Source: Croceitalea rosinachiae (lineage in GTDB: Bacteria; Bacteroidota; Bacteroidia; Flavobacteriales; Flavobacteriaceae). Taken from it: a DNA stretch of 64,000 nt. The translations under genes were made by a program, and so were the position numbers. A model generated the notes under the pieces. That model worked only from the letters and a program-made list of their open reading frames with translations. It had not been told where the DNA came from and did not search any database. Numbering within the stretch: the stretch's first letter is position 1; every line of letters begins with the position of its first letter. This document shows, piece by piece, positions 53,427 to 62,908 of this stretch. Location of the stretch: the NCBI RefSeq assembly GCF_031846445.1, contig NZ_JAVRHR010000001.1, positions 744,001 to 808,000 on the forward strand, in the 5' to 3' direction.

Positions 53427-53972
53427 TTAAACAAATTGAATTCCGTAGGTTTCACAGATTGCTGCCACTTTTTTAAGGTCTGGTGGGCCAGCAGGCATCT
53501 TATGCAGCTCATGAAACATATGTTCCATACCCGATGGAAAAGCGCTCGCCCACATTTTTGCTTTTTGTTCGCCAACAACTTTCCATGAGTGCACTAAATT
53601 TTTAGGTGCGAAAGCCATATCGCCCGCCTTTAATACCATAACATCATCCCCAACCATTACTTCTACCTCGCCTTGCAGTACCCTAAAAATTTCATCTTCT
53701 TTGGTGTGTACATGAGGGGGTATGCCAGAGCCAGGTGCCAAATCATCAACCCATTCAAAGACTTGCTCGCCTGTATCCGTGCCTACAACTTTATGAAACT
53801 GTGGATTGCCAAAAATTCGCAGTTGGGTACCTTCATCATCACGAACAATCTTTGCTTTTGTAAAGAATTTTGATAGTGGATTATTTTTAATAAATGCTTT
53901 TGCTGAGCTTAAGGGTAAAAATGTCAGTAAGCCTGCTCCACCTAATTGGTTTAAAAATCGTTTTCTGTCCAT
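53427..53972 (-). CDS. Cupin-domain protein with export signal
   Basis: 181 aa. The first 25 residues (MDRKRFLNQLGGAGLLTFLPLS) look like a signal peptide, not a strict twin-arginine type. A cupin beta-barrel follows, with metal-site residues in GSGIPPHVHTKEDEIFRVLQGE (H-x-H and E) and FAPKNLVHSWKV (H). Function is not fixed by the fold; it may be a periplasmic sugar, quercetin-like or sensor cupin. The C-terminus is helical. Confidence 0.85.
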   Translation of the reverse strand: MDRKRFLNQLGGAGLLTFLPLSSAKAFIKNNPLSKFFTKAKIVRDDEGTQLRIFGNPQFHKVVGTDTGEQVFEWVDDLAPGSGIPPHVHTKEDEIFRVLQGEVEVMVGDDVMVLKAGDMAFAPKNLVHSWKVVGEQKAKMWASAFPSGMEHMFHELHKMPAGPPDLKKVAAICETYGIQFV

Positions 53973-54055
53973 CGTATTTAAATTTTAGCACAACCTTGTG
54001 TTGTCATTTGTTCGAGGTCAAAACTATTTTAGGTGATTGATTTTCAATGTCCCTG

Positions 54056-54125
54056 AGGTTGCAGGTTTTAGCTGTTTTGTATCAATTATACCTACATGAA
54101 ACAAATGTGTTATTTGATGCAACCT
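54056..54125. promoter_or_regulatory. Inverted repeat in the leader of the hybrid regulator
   Basis: AGGTTGCA (54056-54063) and TGCAACCT (54118-54125) are perfect inverted 8-mers 54 bp apart, in the 240-bp gap between the cupin gene and the hybrid regulator (divergent). A possible AraC-type binding site. Confidence 0.35.
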
Positions 54126-54212
54126 GACCGTTAAGAGCTATCAAACTAACCCGCGAACTTCGTCATACATCAAAACCAACTTTAAAATTCAGTACCTTTT
54201 TGGTTCACTATT

Positions 54213-57056
54213 ATGAAACGTTACATTTTTCTCTTTTCAGGCTTTTTGTTTTTTCTGAACTTGATTTCGGGTCAAGATGTCTATGAATTGGATCCAAAAT
54301 ATCCGGTGCATGATGTCAACTCCTATTTAAAAGTGTATGCCGATAGCGCCGACCAACTCACAGTGCAACGCCTGCTTAGAGACCAACACCTGCCTTACAC
54401 TCGAGGCGACCAATTGCCCCAACTATTGGAAACCAACCTGACCTATTGGGGTAAATTGCAACTCATGGCTTTGGATTCATTGACTGGATGGACGCTGCAC
54501 TTTGAAGACATTATGATTGGCCCACCAGCGTGGACAAAAAGCAACGGTAAAGTAGATGTCTACGCCTATGTTGGTGGTGAATTATTATTTCATCAAAAAA
54601 CAGGGGTAGAATACCCGAAAAAAGAACGAGCCAATGCCCGAAGTTGGGTTTTGAATAGCATCATCTTGGAAGAATTACCCAACAATACGGTCGTAACCCT
54701 AATTATCAAGGCGCAAGGGAATAGTATTGGGTATCCGGCCTATTTTAATTTAAGTGCCCGCAGTCCTGACCAAGGCTTTTACCACGAGCCTTATCAATAC
54801 CACAGGATATTCAACGCTTTTATGTTCGGAGTCACCTTTATTATATTTCTCTACTTTTTTCTTCAATTTCTCTATTTGAAAGAACGGGTTTACCTCTGGT
54901 TTTCAGTTTGGATTTGTTTCTGTATGCTCACACAGGCCATGACCATCGGATTAATTCTCGACAAACTGCCAACCCTGCGCTTCCCAGTTTGGATGTTTAT
55001 AGCAAACGGTCTCTTTTTTACCTTTTGGTTCTTTGGCCGTTCGTTTATCAACTCAAAACAGAAATTCCCGATACTTGATAAGTTTATTCTGGGATTAGCC
55101 TTTTTCATTTTAGGCGAAATCATACTCTCCATTCTGTATGCTCTGCTCTTTAATACCAAAGCATATTTTACGGCGCCCCATTCCCTTCATTACCTGTTCT
55201 TATTTTTGTACGCTGTAGGAAGCTTGGTTTTATCCATTATTCTCACGTTTAAAAATGACCTGTTCGCTCGTTATTTTGGTGCAGGGTCCCTTATTGCCAG
55301 TATATTTTTGATTATTGGCACCTTATGGTCAATGGGAGTAATGCAACCTCCGTTTCGATTAGACCCCTATGTTACAGGTATGTTTTTACAGATAGTGATT
55401 TATTCTTTTGGAATTTCATACCGAAGCCAAAAACTCAATGCTCAAAACCAATTGGAACGCTTAAAAACCGAACAGTCCTTAGCAGAAATACAACGAATGA
55501 AGGATTTGGATGAAATAAAAACACGCTTTTTTGCCAATATTAGCCATGAATTCAGAACCCCCTTAGCCTTAATCAGCGGGCCTTTAGAGCAAGCCAAAAA
55601 ACAATCAGACACTTTGAAAGACAGTGCTGTTCAGCTCCCCGAGAAGTCTTTTAAGCTAATCAAAAAGAATACGCTGCGCTTACAAACCTTGGTCAATCAG
55701 TTGTTGGACCTTTCAAAGGTTGAAAGCGGAAATTTGCACCTGAATCTAAGCCAAGGTGGTATCATACAGTTTTTACGTAGCCATGCATTTTCTTTTGAAA
55801 GCATGGCCGAACGGCAAAATATCAGCCTGAACACCCATTTTTCAGAGGAATCAGATACTGCCTATTTTGACAAAGACAAGCTTGAAAAAATTGCGAATAA
55901 CCTCTTGTCGAATGCCTTTAAATACACCCCGGAAGGTGGGGCCGTTTATATAGACGTTAACCTTACCTCAAAAAATCTCTTGCTTGAAATTAGTGATACT
56001 GGTAATGGGGTAGATAAAAAGGAAATCGACCGAATTTTTGATCGGTTTTATCGCGTAGAAGGCACAGAGGCCAAGGGCTCTGGTATTGGTCTAGCTTTGA
56101 CTAAAGAGCTGGTAAACTTGCATAACGGACAAATAAGCGTGCATAGCGAGAAGAATAGGGGCACTACCTTTAAGGTTCGACTTCCGATTGACTTAAAAAA
56201 TCTACCTAAATCTGTCCGTGTTGATAAAGAACCAGAGATAGCGCACATTACTGAGGAAGATGAATTGAAAATAGAAGTTCTAAAAACTGGAGAACCAATT
56301 GTATTCCCAAATAACGAAGAGGTAGTGCTGCTGGTGGAAGATAACCAAGACCTGCAAAGTTTTATCGTTGAAATTTTAGAGCCCTATTATAAGGTGTTGA
56401 CCGCCAATGACGGACTGCAAGGTGAGCGTATGGCCTTTGAACATATTCCTGATCTAATCATCAGTGACGTAATGATGCCCAAAAAAGATGGTTACGAACT
56501 GTGTAGTGCTCTTAAAAACAATGTGAAAACCAGTCATGTGCCCATAGTTATGCTGACGGCAAAGGCCGGTCAATCGAATAAGATGGCCGGGCTCACCCAG
56601 GGTGCCGATGCCTATCTTACCAAACCTTTTGATTCGGATGAGTTGTTGCTAAGAGCCAAAAACTTGATTGCTGCTCGAAAGAAAATTTGGGACCATTTTA
56701 AATCACTTGACCTAATTACAGTTTCTGATCTAAACTTAAGTTCGGTAGATGATAAATTTTTACAAAAAGTAGTGAAAATTATCAATGACAATATTGATAA
56801 TGAACTATTATCCGTTGAAGATATCGCCTCAAAAGTGGGCTTTAGCCGTGCTCAACTACACCGGAAGCTAAAGGCCTTAACCAATAAATCTGCAGGGCAA
56901 TTGGTCAATGAGATTCGATTGAATAGCGCCAAAACCATGCTGAACCAAAAAGTGGGTTCTGTCTCTGAAATTGCCTATTCAGTGGGCTACTCCAATATGT
57001 CCTATTTTACAAAAAGCTTCAAAGCAAAATTTGGGGTACTGCCCAGTAAAATATAA
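54213..57056 (+). CDS. Hybrid two-component sensor/regulator (7TMR, HisKA, REC, AraC)
   Basis: 947 aa one-protein two-component system. A signal peptide (1-20) precedes a 7TMR-DISM-type extracellular domain (about 30-185) and a seven-helix membrane unit (about 200-400); then a HisKA domain with H445 (NISHEFRTPLALI), HATPase (DTGNGV, GSGIGLAL), receiver domain with D752 (LIISDVMMPKKDG) and a C-terminal AraC-type helix-turn-helix (about 840-945). Such proteins sense envelope or carbohydrate signals and directly switch genes. The RidA-type gene follows 46 bp later and may be a target. Confidence 0.94.
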   Translation: MKRYIFLFSGFLFFLNLISGQDVYELDPKYPVHDVNSYLKVYADSADQLTVQRLLRDQHLPYTRGDQLPQLLETNLTYWGKLQLMALDSLTGWTLHFEDIMIGPPAWTKSNGKVDVYAYVGGELLFHQKTGVEYPKKERANARSWVLNSIILEELPNNTVVTLIIKAQGNSIGYPAYFNLSARSPDQGFYHEPYQYHRIFNAFMFGVTFIIFLYFFLQFLYLKERVYLWFSVWICFCMLTQAMTIGLILDKLPTLRFPVWMFIANGLFFTFWFFGRSFINSKQKFPILDKFILGLAFFILGEIILSILYALLFNTKAYFTAPHSLHYLFLFLYAVGSLVLSIILTFKNDLFARYFGAGSLIASIFLIIGTLWSMGVMQPPFRLDPYVTGMFLQIVIYSFGISYRSQKLNAQNQLERLKTEQSLAEIQRMKDLDEIKTRFFANISHEFRTPLALISGPLEQAKKQSDTLKDSAVQLPEKSFKLIKKNTLRLQTLVNQLLDLSKVESGNLHLNLSQGGIIQFLRSHAFSFESMAERQNISLNTHFSEESDTAYFDKDKLEKIANNLLSNAFKYTPEGGAVYIDVNLTSKNLLLEISDTGNGVDKKEIDRIFDRFYRVEGTEAKGSGIGLALTKELVNLHNGQISVHSEKNRGTTFKVRLPIDLKNLPKSVRVDKEPEIAHITEEDELKIEVLKTGEPIVFPNNEEVVLLVEDNQDLQSFIVEILEPYYKVLTANDGLQGERMAFEHIPDLIISDVMMPKKDGYELCSALKNNVKTSHVPIVMLTAKAGQSNKMAGLTQGADAYLTKPFDSDELLLRAKNLIAARKKIWDHFKSLDLITVSDLNLSSVDDKFLQKVVKIINDNIDNELLSVEDIASKVGFSRAQLHRKLKALTNKSAGQLVNEIRLNSAKTMLNQKVGSVSEIAYSVGYSNMSYFTKSFKAKFGVLPSKI

Positions 57057-57102
57057 TTCAGGTTCACCAACAAAACATTATCTTGAAGTAAAATCAAAAA
57101 CA

Positions 57103-57567
57103 ATGAAAATATACTCTTTTGCCCTTATCGTTCTCTTTCTAAGTTGTAATGACCAAGCCCCACTTACCAATGAAAATGCGGCGCAAGAAACCACTATAAC
57201 CAAAAGATATATTGACCCCCATAATGGATATTCTGAAGCAGTATCTGTAGAAGCTAACGGAGTAAAAACCATCTATTTTTCTGGTCAAGTGGGTGTAGGT
57301 GAAACTTTTGAGGCCCAATTTCGTGATGCAGTGCAAAAACTACTTCAGATGTTAGAAAAGTCTGGTGCCACTTTTGATGATGTCGTAAAATACAATACCT
57401 ATATCGTAGATTATTCCTCAGATATGCTGCCTGCTTTTCGCGCGGTTCGCAAAGAGCTTTTGGGCGATATCGATATGCCTGCAAGTACCTTAGTGGGCGT
57501 TGAAGCCTTAGGGCTTGAAAGTTGGGGTGTTGAAATTGAGGCTATAGCCGTTATCAAGGCAAATTAA
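57103..57567 (+). CDS. RidA (YjgF/UK114) family lipoprotein
   Basis: 154 aa from the ATG at 57103; the frame is open from 56971 but that part overlaps the hybrid regulator. A lipoprotein-like signal (MKIYSFALIVLFLSC, Cys15) precedes a RidA domain: IYFSGQVGVGE, then F-DDVVKYNTYIVDYSS, and PASTLVGVEALGLESWGVEIEAIAV. RidA enzymes deaminate reactive enamines and imines; this one is exported, which is a less usual site. It overlaps the convergent DUF2237 gene by 4 bp. Confidence 0.87.
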   Translation: MKIYSFALIVLFLSCNDQAPLTNENAAQETTITKRYIDPHNGYSEAVSVEANGVKTIYFSGQVGVGETFEAQFRDAVQKLLQMLEKSGATFDDVVKYNTYIVDYSSDMLPAFRAVRKELLGDIDMPASTLVGVEALGLESWGVEIEAIAVIKAN

Positions 57568-57929
57568 TCTTTTACATATTTATGTTCTAATAGCATCTCA
57601 AAATCGACTATTTGCAATGCCTTTTCATGCGTTGCTTCAAGTACTACCTCAGGTGCCTTTCCTACCTTATAAGCTTGTTTCCAGCGAGAGGCACATAGAC
57701 ACCACTTATCTCCGGGTTGGAGCCCTGGAAATTGATATAGCGCTATGGGCGTGCTCAAATCGTTCCCCTGTTCTTTAGTATATACCAAAAACTCCTCCGT
57801 CATGATGGCACAGACTACATGCGTCCCTATATCTTCCGTACCCGTTCTACAGAATCCATCACGATAAAAACCTGTTTTTGGTTCGTAACAGCACGCCTGT
57901 AGCTCGGTACCCAATACATTTTTATCCAA
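57564..57929 (-). CDS. DUF2237 family protein
   Basis: 121 aa. The family blocks are visible: NVLGTELQACCYEPKTGFYRDGFCRTG, DIGTHVVCAIMTEEFLVYTKEQGNDL and FPGLQPGDKWCLCASRW. Cysteines are conserved, but no activity is assigned to the family. Cytosolic, single gene. It starts 69 bp before the TTG-initiated DUF427 gene in the opposite direction. Confidence 0.88.
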   Translation of the reverse strand: MDKNVLGTELQACCYEPKTGFYRDGFCRTGTEDIGTHVVCAIMTEEFLVYTKEQGNDLSTPIALYQFPGLQPGDKWCLCASRWKQAYKVGKAPEVVLEATHEKALQIVDFEMLLEHKYVKD

Positions 57930-57998
57930 AGCAATAATTTTTTACGAAGATAAACTGATTGACCCTTATCTTTAGTACCGTAATTCAATTTTAAGTTC

Positions 57999-58562
57999 TT
58001 GGGAAACAAAGAAAAAAAAGTGCCCGATTGGCTAATAAAAGCTCGAAATAAATGGCAGTTTAAGGGTCAAAATCGACCCTCATTTGCTCAAGAGCCTGAA
58101 AACGGACAGGTTTCTGTTTGGGATTTTCCCAGACCTCCGGCCCTAGAAAAAGTACATCAAGAAATCGCCGTATACTCCGATAAAATTTGTGTTGCAAAAA
58201 CCACTAATGCCAATGCGGTGATGGAAACTGCGCATCCCCCAAGTTATTATTTGCCACCGGCTGATGTGAATCAAAATCAATTGGTACCGTTACCCAATAA
58301 AAAGTCGTTATGCGAGTGGAAAGGTTCGGCAAAATATTGGGCACTTAAAACAGACCCCTCAAGGGCCATTGCCTGGAGTTACGACAACCCTTTTTCTGAA
58401 TTTAAAGCCATTAAAGGGCATTTTGCTTTTTATCCGCAGTACTTTGATTGTTTTGTGGATGGGGAAAAAGCACGTCCCCAACCCGGACAATTTTATGCCG
58501 GTTGGATCACCGATAATCTCGCAGGTCCATTTAAGGGAGAACCTGGAACCGGATTTTGGTAA
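57999..58562 (+). CDS. DUF427 domain protein, TTG start
   Basis: 187 aa. DUF427 signature blocks: VYSDKICVAKTTNANAVMET, PPSYYLPPADV and CEWKGSAKYWAL, then WSYDNPFSEFKAIKGHFAFYP. No ATG lies between the upstream stop (57981-57983) and residue 67, so the TTG at 57999 is the most plausible start (MGNKEKKVPDWL). The function of DUF427 is not known. Convergent with the DUF2891 gene (14-bp gap). Confidence 0.83.
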   Translation: MGNKEKKVPDWLIKARNKWQFKGQNRPSFAQEPENGQVSVWDFPRPPALEKVHQEIAVYSDKICVAKTTNANAVMETAHPPSYYLPPADVNQNQLVPLPNKKSLCEWKGSAKYWALKTDPSRAIAWSYDNPFSEFKAIKGHFAFYPQYFDCFVDGEKARPQPGQFYAGWITDNLAGPFKGEPGTGFW

Positions 58563-58576
58563 GCTTACACATTACT

Positions 58577-59680
58577 TTACGACGTGCCCAAAGCATAAAT
58601 AGCAAAAGAACCTAGCCAATGGCCACCTTCATAATTATCCCCCACCAAATTCGGAAAAGAATACGCTACATGGGTATTCGCCAACTGACTTAAATGTCCG
58701 TAAACATCAGGATATTGATTTGCCAAACCATAAAAAACCCATGCCCTACTAAAGTTCAAACCGTCTAAATGCACCAATTGCCCATCTTCTCGATCACCGA
58801 CCCGGGCAACTTCAAGTTTGAAATCTGCTTGCCGTAGTTCTGGTAAAAAATTTGCCATCCATGATAGAAACGCTTCTTCTGAAAGTATACGACGCATTAA
58901 ATCCAACTCTTCAAAACAAGGTGATAAAAAGTCCGCGCCACTAGGTTCCCATCCTATTGGGCAAGCCGTATCTTTTTCGTAAAAATAAAGTGCCCTTTCT
59001 CGAATACTGTTCATTAAGGCTTCATTGTTGGCGGTTTTTGCATAGTCCCAAGCAAAAGACAATCCAAAAGCGGTATTACTATGTGTGCCTACCCTGACTG
59101 CATATTGCAATTTCGGCAAATAGTCAATCAATTTTTCTGATATCAAATCGGTAAGTGGTTGTAAATTCTGCTCCAGCTCTTTCGCAAAAGGAGTATTCCA
59201 AGTATGTAATTCCTCCACCAATTTTAATAACCATCCCCAGCCATAGGTTCGTTCAAAATTCTTGTTGTGTTTTCCTTGAAAATAGGTCACTTCTTGCATG
59301 ATATTTTCTTTGGCTAAATTGGTGCTCAAAACCATTTTAATACGGTCAGCTTCTTCAAGATCAGGATAGGTCTTCAATAATTTTACCATCGACCAATGCC
59401 CATGTACCGCGGAGTGCCAATCAAAGCATCCATAAAAAGCGGGGTGCAAGGTTTGAGGGCCAGCCAAATCTTCTTCACTGCCTAAGGTATGCCCTGTTTT
59501 ATTCGGATATTCTTTTTGAACGCAGGCTAATGGCAAGCTTGCCAAATTGTTTGCCTGTTCAAGGTTCATTTCAATGCGGTCTACATTAATAGTATCTTCT
59601 TTGACTTCTTTGGTGTTGGTCTTGCAGCCAAAAAACAATATGCTGATTAAAATTATAGGTGTAGCCAATAGACGCTTCAT
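58577..59680 (-). CDS. DUF2891 family lipoprotein
   Basis: About 367 aa from the ATG at 59678-59680 (MKRLLATPIILISILFFGC, lipobox Cys19); the longer frame to 59710 adds ten residues before the signal. DUF2891 features are visible: HPAFYGCFDWHSAVHGHW, YGWGWLLKLVEEL, RVGTHSNTAFGLSFAWDYA and WEPSGADFLSPC, giving an alpha-barrel-like protein of unknown enzymatic role. Export to the periplasm is likely. Confidence 0.87.
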   Translation of the reverse strand: MKRLLATPIILISILFFGCKTNTKEVKEDTINVDRIEMNLEQANNLASLPLACVQKEYPNKTGHTLGSEEDLAGPQTLHPAFYGCFDWHSAVHGHWSMVKLLKTYPDLEEADRIKMVLSTNLAKENIMQEVTYFQGKHNKNFERTYGWGWLLKLVEELHTWNTPFAKELEQNLQPLTDLISEKLIDYLPKLQYAVRVGTHSNTAFGLSFAWDYAKTANNEALMNSIRERALYFYEKDTACPIGWEPSGADFLSPCFEELDLMRRILSEEAFLSWMANFLPELRQADFKLEVARVGDREDGQLVHLDGLNFSRAWVFYGLANQYPDVYGHLSQLANTHVAYSFPNLVGDNYEGGHWLGSFAIYALGTS

Positions 59681-59795
59681 AGAGATTACTTTGTTCGCTA
59701 AATGTAACATTAATAGGAATTTTATACTAATAATTTGAATAAAGGAACCATCCTTTTTTCATAGCTTTAGAACACAAATTTTAAAAACACTGATC

Positions 59796-60929
59796 ATGGA
59801 TATTTTTAGTAAAATAAAAGAGAAGCTCAGCCATGAGTTTATTGATATTGTCGAGTGGCTCGACTATACAGAGGATACTATTGCACATCGGTTTGAGCGT
59901 TACCAAAATGAAATAAAGAATGGGGCAAAATTGATTGTTCGTGAAGGGCAAACCGCCGTTTTTGTCAATGAAGGACAATTAGCGGATGTATTTACCCCTG
60001 GAACTTATGATCTCACCACTCAAAACCTACCTATATTAACTACTTTAAAGGGATGGAAATATGGCTTTAATTCGCCTTTTAAGGCAGAAGTTTATTTTGT
60101 AAACACCCATTTATTTACTGATGAAAAATGGGGGACTAAAAATCCGATAACCTTAAGTGATGAACGTTTTGGTTTGGTAGAAATACGTGCTTTTGGAACC
60201 TATGCCTTTAAAATATCTGATGCAGGAAAATTCATTGTTGATATTGTAGGTACCGATAATAACTTCACCAATTTTGAAATTAATGAGCATTTAAAAAGTC
60301 TCATTGCTACGCGCTTTACCGATACCGCTGGTGAGGCAAATTTACCTATAGAACTTTATGCTGCCAATACCTCTGAACTTTCAGATACGTGTCAAGAGGT
60401 CATGAAGCCGGAGTTTTTATCAGTAGGCATTTCTTTAGAGAAATTCTATATTGAAAATGTCTCTATGCCTGAAGACTTGAAGAAAGAAATCTTTGAGTAC
60501 AGCCGTATTGACAAACTGGATTTGGATAAACTGACCAAATTCAAAACCGCCAAGGCTATTGAAGCAGCAGCTAAAAATGAAGGTGGCACCGCTGGTGCCG
60601 GAATGGGAATGGGAATGGGCTTTGTACTTGCCCAACAAATGGGTGGACTCATGAGTCCGCAAATGGGTGGTCAACAACCCATTGCCCAAGCGGGTGGTGC
60701 GATGCCACCACCAATGCCAGTTGCAGTTCAATATTTTTATGCAGTCAATGGAACGCAACAAGGGCCGGTTGGTATAGACCAGCTTAAAGCCTTATTCGCT
60801 AACAGAACAATCAATAAAGAAAGTTTGGTTTGGAAACAAGGCATGGCAAATTGGAGCGCTTTGCAAGAGGTGGAAGAATTGAAATCATTTTTAGGAGGTA
60901 GTACACCACCTCCCTTGCCTGGAGCGTAA
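59796..60929 (+). CDS. SPFH domain protein with C-terminal GYF_2 domain
   Basis: 377 aa. Residues about 20-240 match the SPFH (band 7-like, virion-core-protein) group: IVREGQTAVFVNEGQLADVFTPGTYDL and GTYAFKISDAG. A Gly/Met/Gln-rich linker (about 255-305) leads to a GYF_2 domain (about 308-365, YFYAVNGTQQGPVGIDQL, ESLVWKQGMANW). No membrane helix in the N-terminus. Often paired with zinc-ribbon genes such as the one at 61214; roles in membrane quality control are suspected. Confidence 0.88.
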   Translation: MDIFSKIKEKLSHEFIDIVEWLDYTEDTIAHRFERYQNEIKNGAKLIVREGQTAVFVNEGQLADVFTPGTYDLTTQNLPILTTLKGWKYGFNSPFKAEVYFVNTHLFTDEKWGTKNPITLSDERFGLVEIRAFGTYAFKISDAGKFIVDIVGTDNNFTNFEINEHLKSLIATRFTDTAGEANLPIELYAANTSELSDTCQEVMKPEFLSVGISLEKFYIENVSMPEDLKKEIFEYSRIDKLDLDKLTKFKTAKAIEAAAKNEGGTAGAGMGMGMGFVLAQQMGGLMSPQMGGQQPIAQAGGAMPPPMPVAVQYFYAVNGTQQGPVGIDQLKALFANRTINKESLVWKQGMANWSALQEVEELKSFLGGSTPPPLPGA

Positions 60930-61075
60930 AAAGCAGGATGGTTTTCTTTTCCGTAGTATAAAGATTGGATTCCGTTTAAAATTTTTGAAACCTTGGAAAA
61001 AATTTAGGGAAACAATCTTGGTTTTTGCTAATGGCAAAAAATACATAGTGAAAAGTTCCCTTTCTTTTGGTTCCG

Positions 61076-61246
61076 TTTTCTTTGGGAAAACAAAGAAAAT
61101 GAACAGAAAAGTATATAATATTTGATTTTATTCCTTTTTGCTTGTCCAAAAAGGAAACTAAAAAGGACACTTTCTCCGCAGGAATTTTTCTTTGGCATAA
61201 CCCAAGAAAACCAATGGCGGAACTTCGCCATTCCGCTATACGGAAT
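61076..61246 (+). repeat. Four-hairpin repeat fused to the downstream reading frame
   Basis: Four adjacent hairpins: TTTTCTTTG/CAAAGAAAA (61076-61099), CCTTTTTG/CAAAAAGG (61133-61154), ATGGCG/CGCCAT (61214-61231) and ATTCCG/CGGAAT (61230-61246). Inside them the plus strand reads tctccgcaggaa and related text. It looks like a dispersed Flavobacterial repeat (recollection) and supplies the apparent N-terminus of the next gene. Confidence 0.6.
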
Positions 61247-62395
61247 GAGTACCAACCGAAGCTTCCTCCATTTATTCTCGTAGAAAGAAAACCTATAACT
61301 GAATTGGAGCAAAAAACCCAAGAGACTGAACTTAAAAAACCCTGCATCAATTGTGGGGCGGAGCTGAAGTACCAACCAGGCACTAAAAATGTAAGCTGCG
61401 AGTATTGTGGGCATCAAGAAGAAATCACCCTTGACGAAAAGGGTTTTAAGGAATTTGAACTATACACCTATCTCAAAGAAATGGGTGCACAAAAACACAG
61501 TGAAGAAATTTCGATGCTTCATTGTAAAAATTGTGGTGCCAATCAGCATATTGAAGAGAATTATAAATCGCTCCATTGTGTGTATTGCAGTATGCCCTTG
61601 GTCTTAGAAGACACCTATAAAGAAGAGTGGATTTTACCTGGAGCTGTGCTCCCTTTTCAAATTGACCAAAAAAAATCGTTTCAGATATTTAAACGTTGGG
61701 TAAGCAGCCTTTGGTTCGCTCCAAATAAACTAAAGAAAGCAGCATTAGACCCTCAATTTACGAAAGGATTGTACCTCCCCTATTGGACCTTTGATGCACA
61801 ATTGCGGGCATCATATTCTGGACAGCGCGGGGAATACTATTATGAAACCAAAAGGGTTCGAAATAGCCAGGGCAAAATGGTATCGCAGCGGGTTCGAAAG
61901 ACTAGATGGTATGCCACATCTGGCAACATTTCTGGTTTTGTGGATGATACTTTGGTGGAAGCCTCCAAACAACGAAAAGGGCGCGTACCTTCAAAAATTG
62001 CCCGTTGGAACTTGAAATTATTACAACCTTTTAACTCTAGTTTTTTAAGGGGTTTTGTTACCGAAAAATATACAATTCCCCTAGCACAAGGTCATCTTTC
62101 GGCAAAAGGCGAAGCGGAACGTATTGCCGAACGTTGGTGCAGGCAACATATTGGGGGTGACACGCAAAGAGTAAACAGCATGGACATGAAATTATCTCAA
62201 GAGACTTTTAAACATATTCTGTTGCCCGTTTATGTAAGTGCCTATCGGTATAACGGCAAAGAATATAACTTTTTTATCAATGGTGAAAATGGCACTATTT
62301 CAGGTTCACGCCCCTATAGCTCTTGGAAAATCTTCTTTACTATTCTTTTTGGGATTTTGATTATTGCAGTAATTGCTTTTTTCGCTCAAGGATAA
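61214..62395 (+). CDS. Zinc-ribbon membrane protein (SPFH partner)
   Basis: About 393 aa. Two zinc ribbons are visible: CINCGAELKYQ..SCEYCG and LHCKNCGANQ..LHCVYCS, followed by a core of strands and one C-terminal membrane helix (about the last 22 residues, FFTILFGILIIAVIAFFAQG). Start is uncertain: the frame opens with TTG at 61142, the only ATG is at 61214, but both lie in the four-hairpin repeat; TTG 61304 (before EQKTQETEL) would exclude it. Same direction as the SPFH gene upstream. Function unknown. Confidence 0.75.
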   Translation: MAELRHSAIRNEYQPKLPPFILVERKPITELEQKTQETELKKPCINCGAELKYQPGTKNVSCEYCGHQEEITLDEKGFKEFELYTYLKEMGAQKHSEEISMLHCKNCGANQHIEENYKSLHCVYCSMPLVLEDTYKEEWILPGAVLPFQIDQKKSFQIFKRWVSSLWFAPNKLKKAALDPQFTKGLYLPYWTFDAQLRASYSGQRGEYYYETKRVRNSQGKMVSQRVRKTRWYATSGNISGFVDDTLVEASKQRKGRVPSKIARWNLKLLQPFNSSFLRGFVTEKYTIPLAQGHLSAKGEAERIAERWCRQHIGGDTQRVNSMDMKLSQETFKHILLPVYVSAYRYNGKEYNFFINGENGTISGSRPYSSWKIFFTILFGILIIAVIAFFAQG

Positions 62396-62446
62396 TCCGG
62401 ATAAATAATTCTTACTTTTAGGACTCATTTTATAAATCCTTTCCCT

Positions 62447-62887
62447 ATGAAAAAACTGTTCTTGTTATGTTGTTTTATTTCCGTTTTCACTCGCGCTCAA
62501 AATGTTTCACAGATTGATGATGAAAAGGCCATAATAGCAGTTTTAGACGCCCAAATGAATGCTTGGAACAATTATGATATTGAAAGCTTTATGCAAGGGT
62601 ATTGGAAATCTGAGGAGCTAAAATTCTATGGCGCTGGTGGCGTCATAAAAGGTTGGCAAAGTACTTTGGACCGCTTTAAAAAAAGCTATCCGACCAAAGC
62701 ACATTTTGGTAATCTAAGGTTTGTCTATAATGATGTCTCTATTATAAACGAAGGAGCCTATTCCGTAATGGGTGAATATCATTTGACTAGAGATGTCGGT
62801 GACACGAATGGTATTTTTATGCTTATCCTTAAAAAATTCGATGGGGAATGGAAAGTTATTGCAGATACTTCGGCAAAGGTTAAGTAG
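62447..62887 (+). CDS. Secreted SnoaL/DUF4440-like protein
   Basis: 146 aa with a signal peptide (about 1-17, MKKLFLLCCFISVFTRA). The rest has the NTF2-like pattern of DUF4440: KAIIAVLDAQMNAWNNYDIESFMQGYWKS, then GWQSTLDRFKKSYP, YSVMGEYHLTRDV and a GEWKVIADTSAKV ending. Probably a small ligand-binding or enzyme-like periplasmic protein. It lies 22 bp before the DUF2306 gene. Confidence 0.82.
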   Translation: MKKLFLLCCFISVFTRAQNVSQIDDEKAIIAVLDAQMNAWNNYDIESFMQGYWKSEELKFYGAGGVIKGWQSTLDRFKKSYPTKAHFGNLRFVYNDVSIINEGAYSVMGEYHLTRDVGDTNGIFMLILKKFDGEWKVIADTSAKVK

Positions 62888-62908
62888 CTCCACTTTTAAC
62901 AGACTTAC

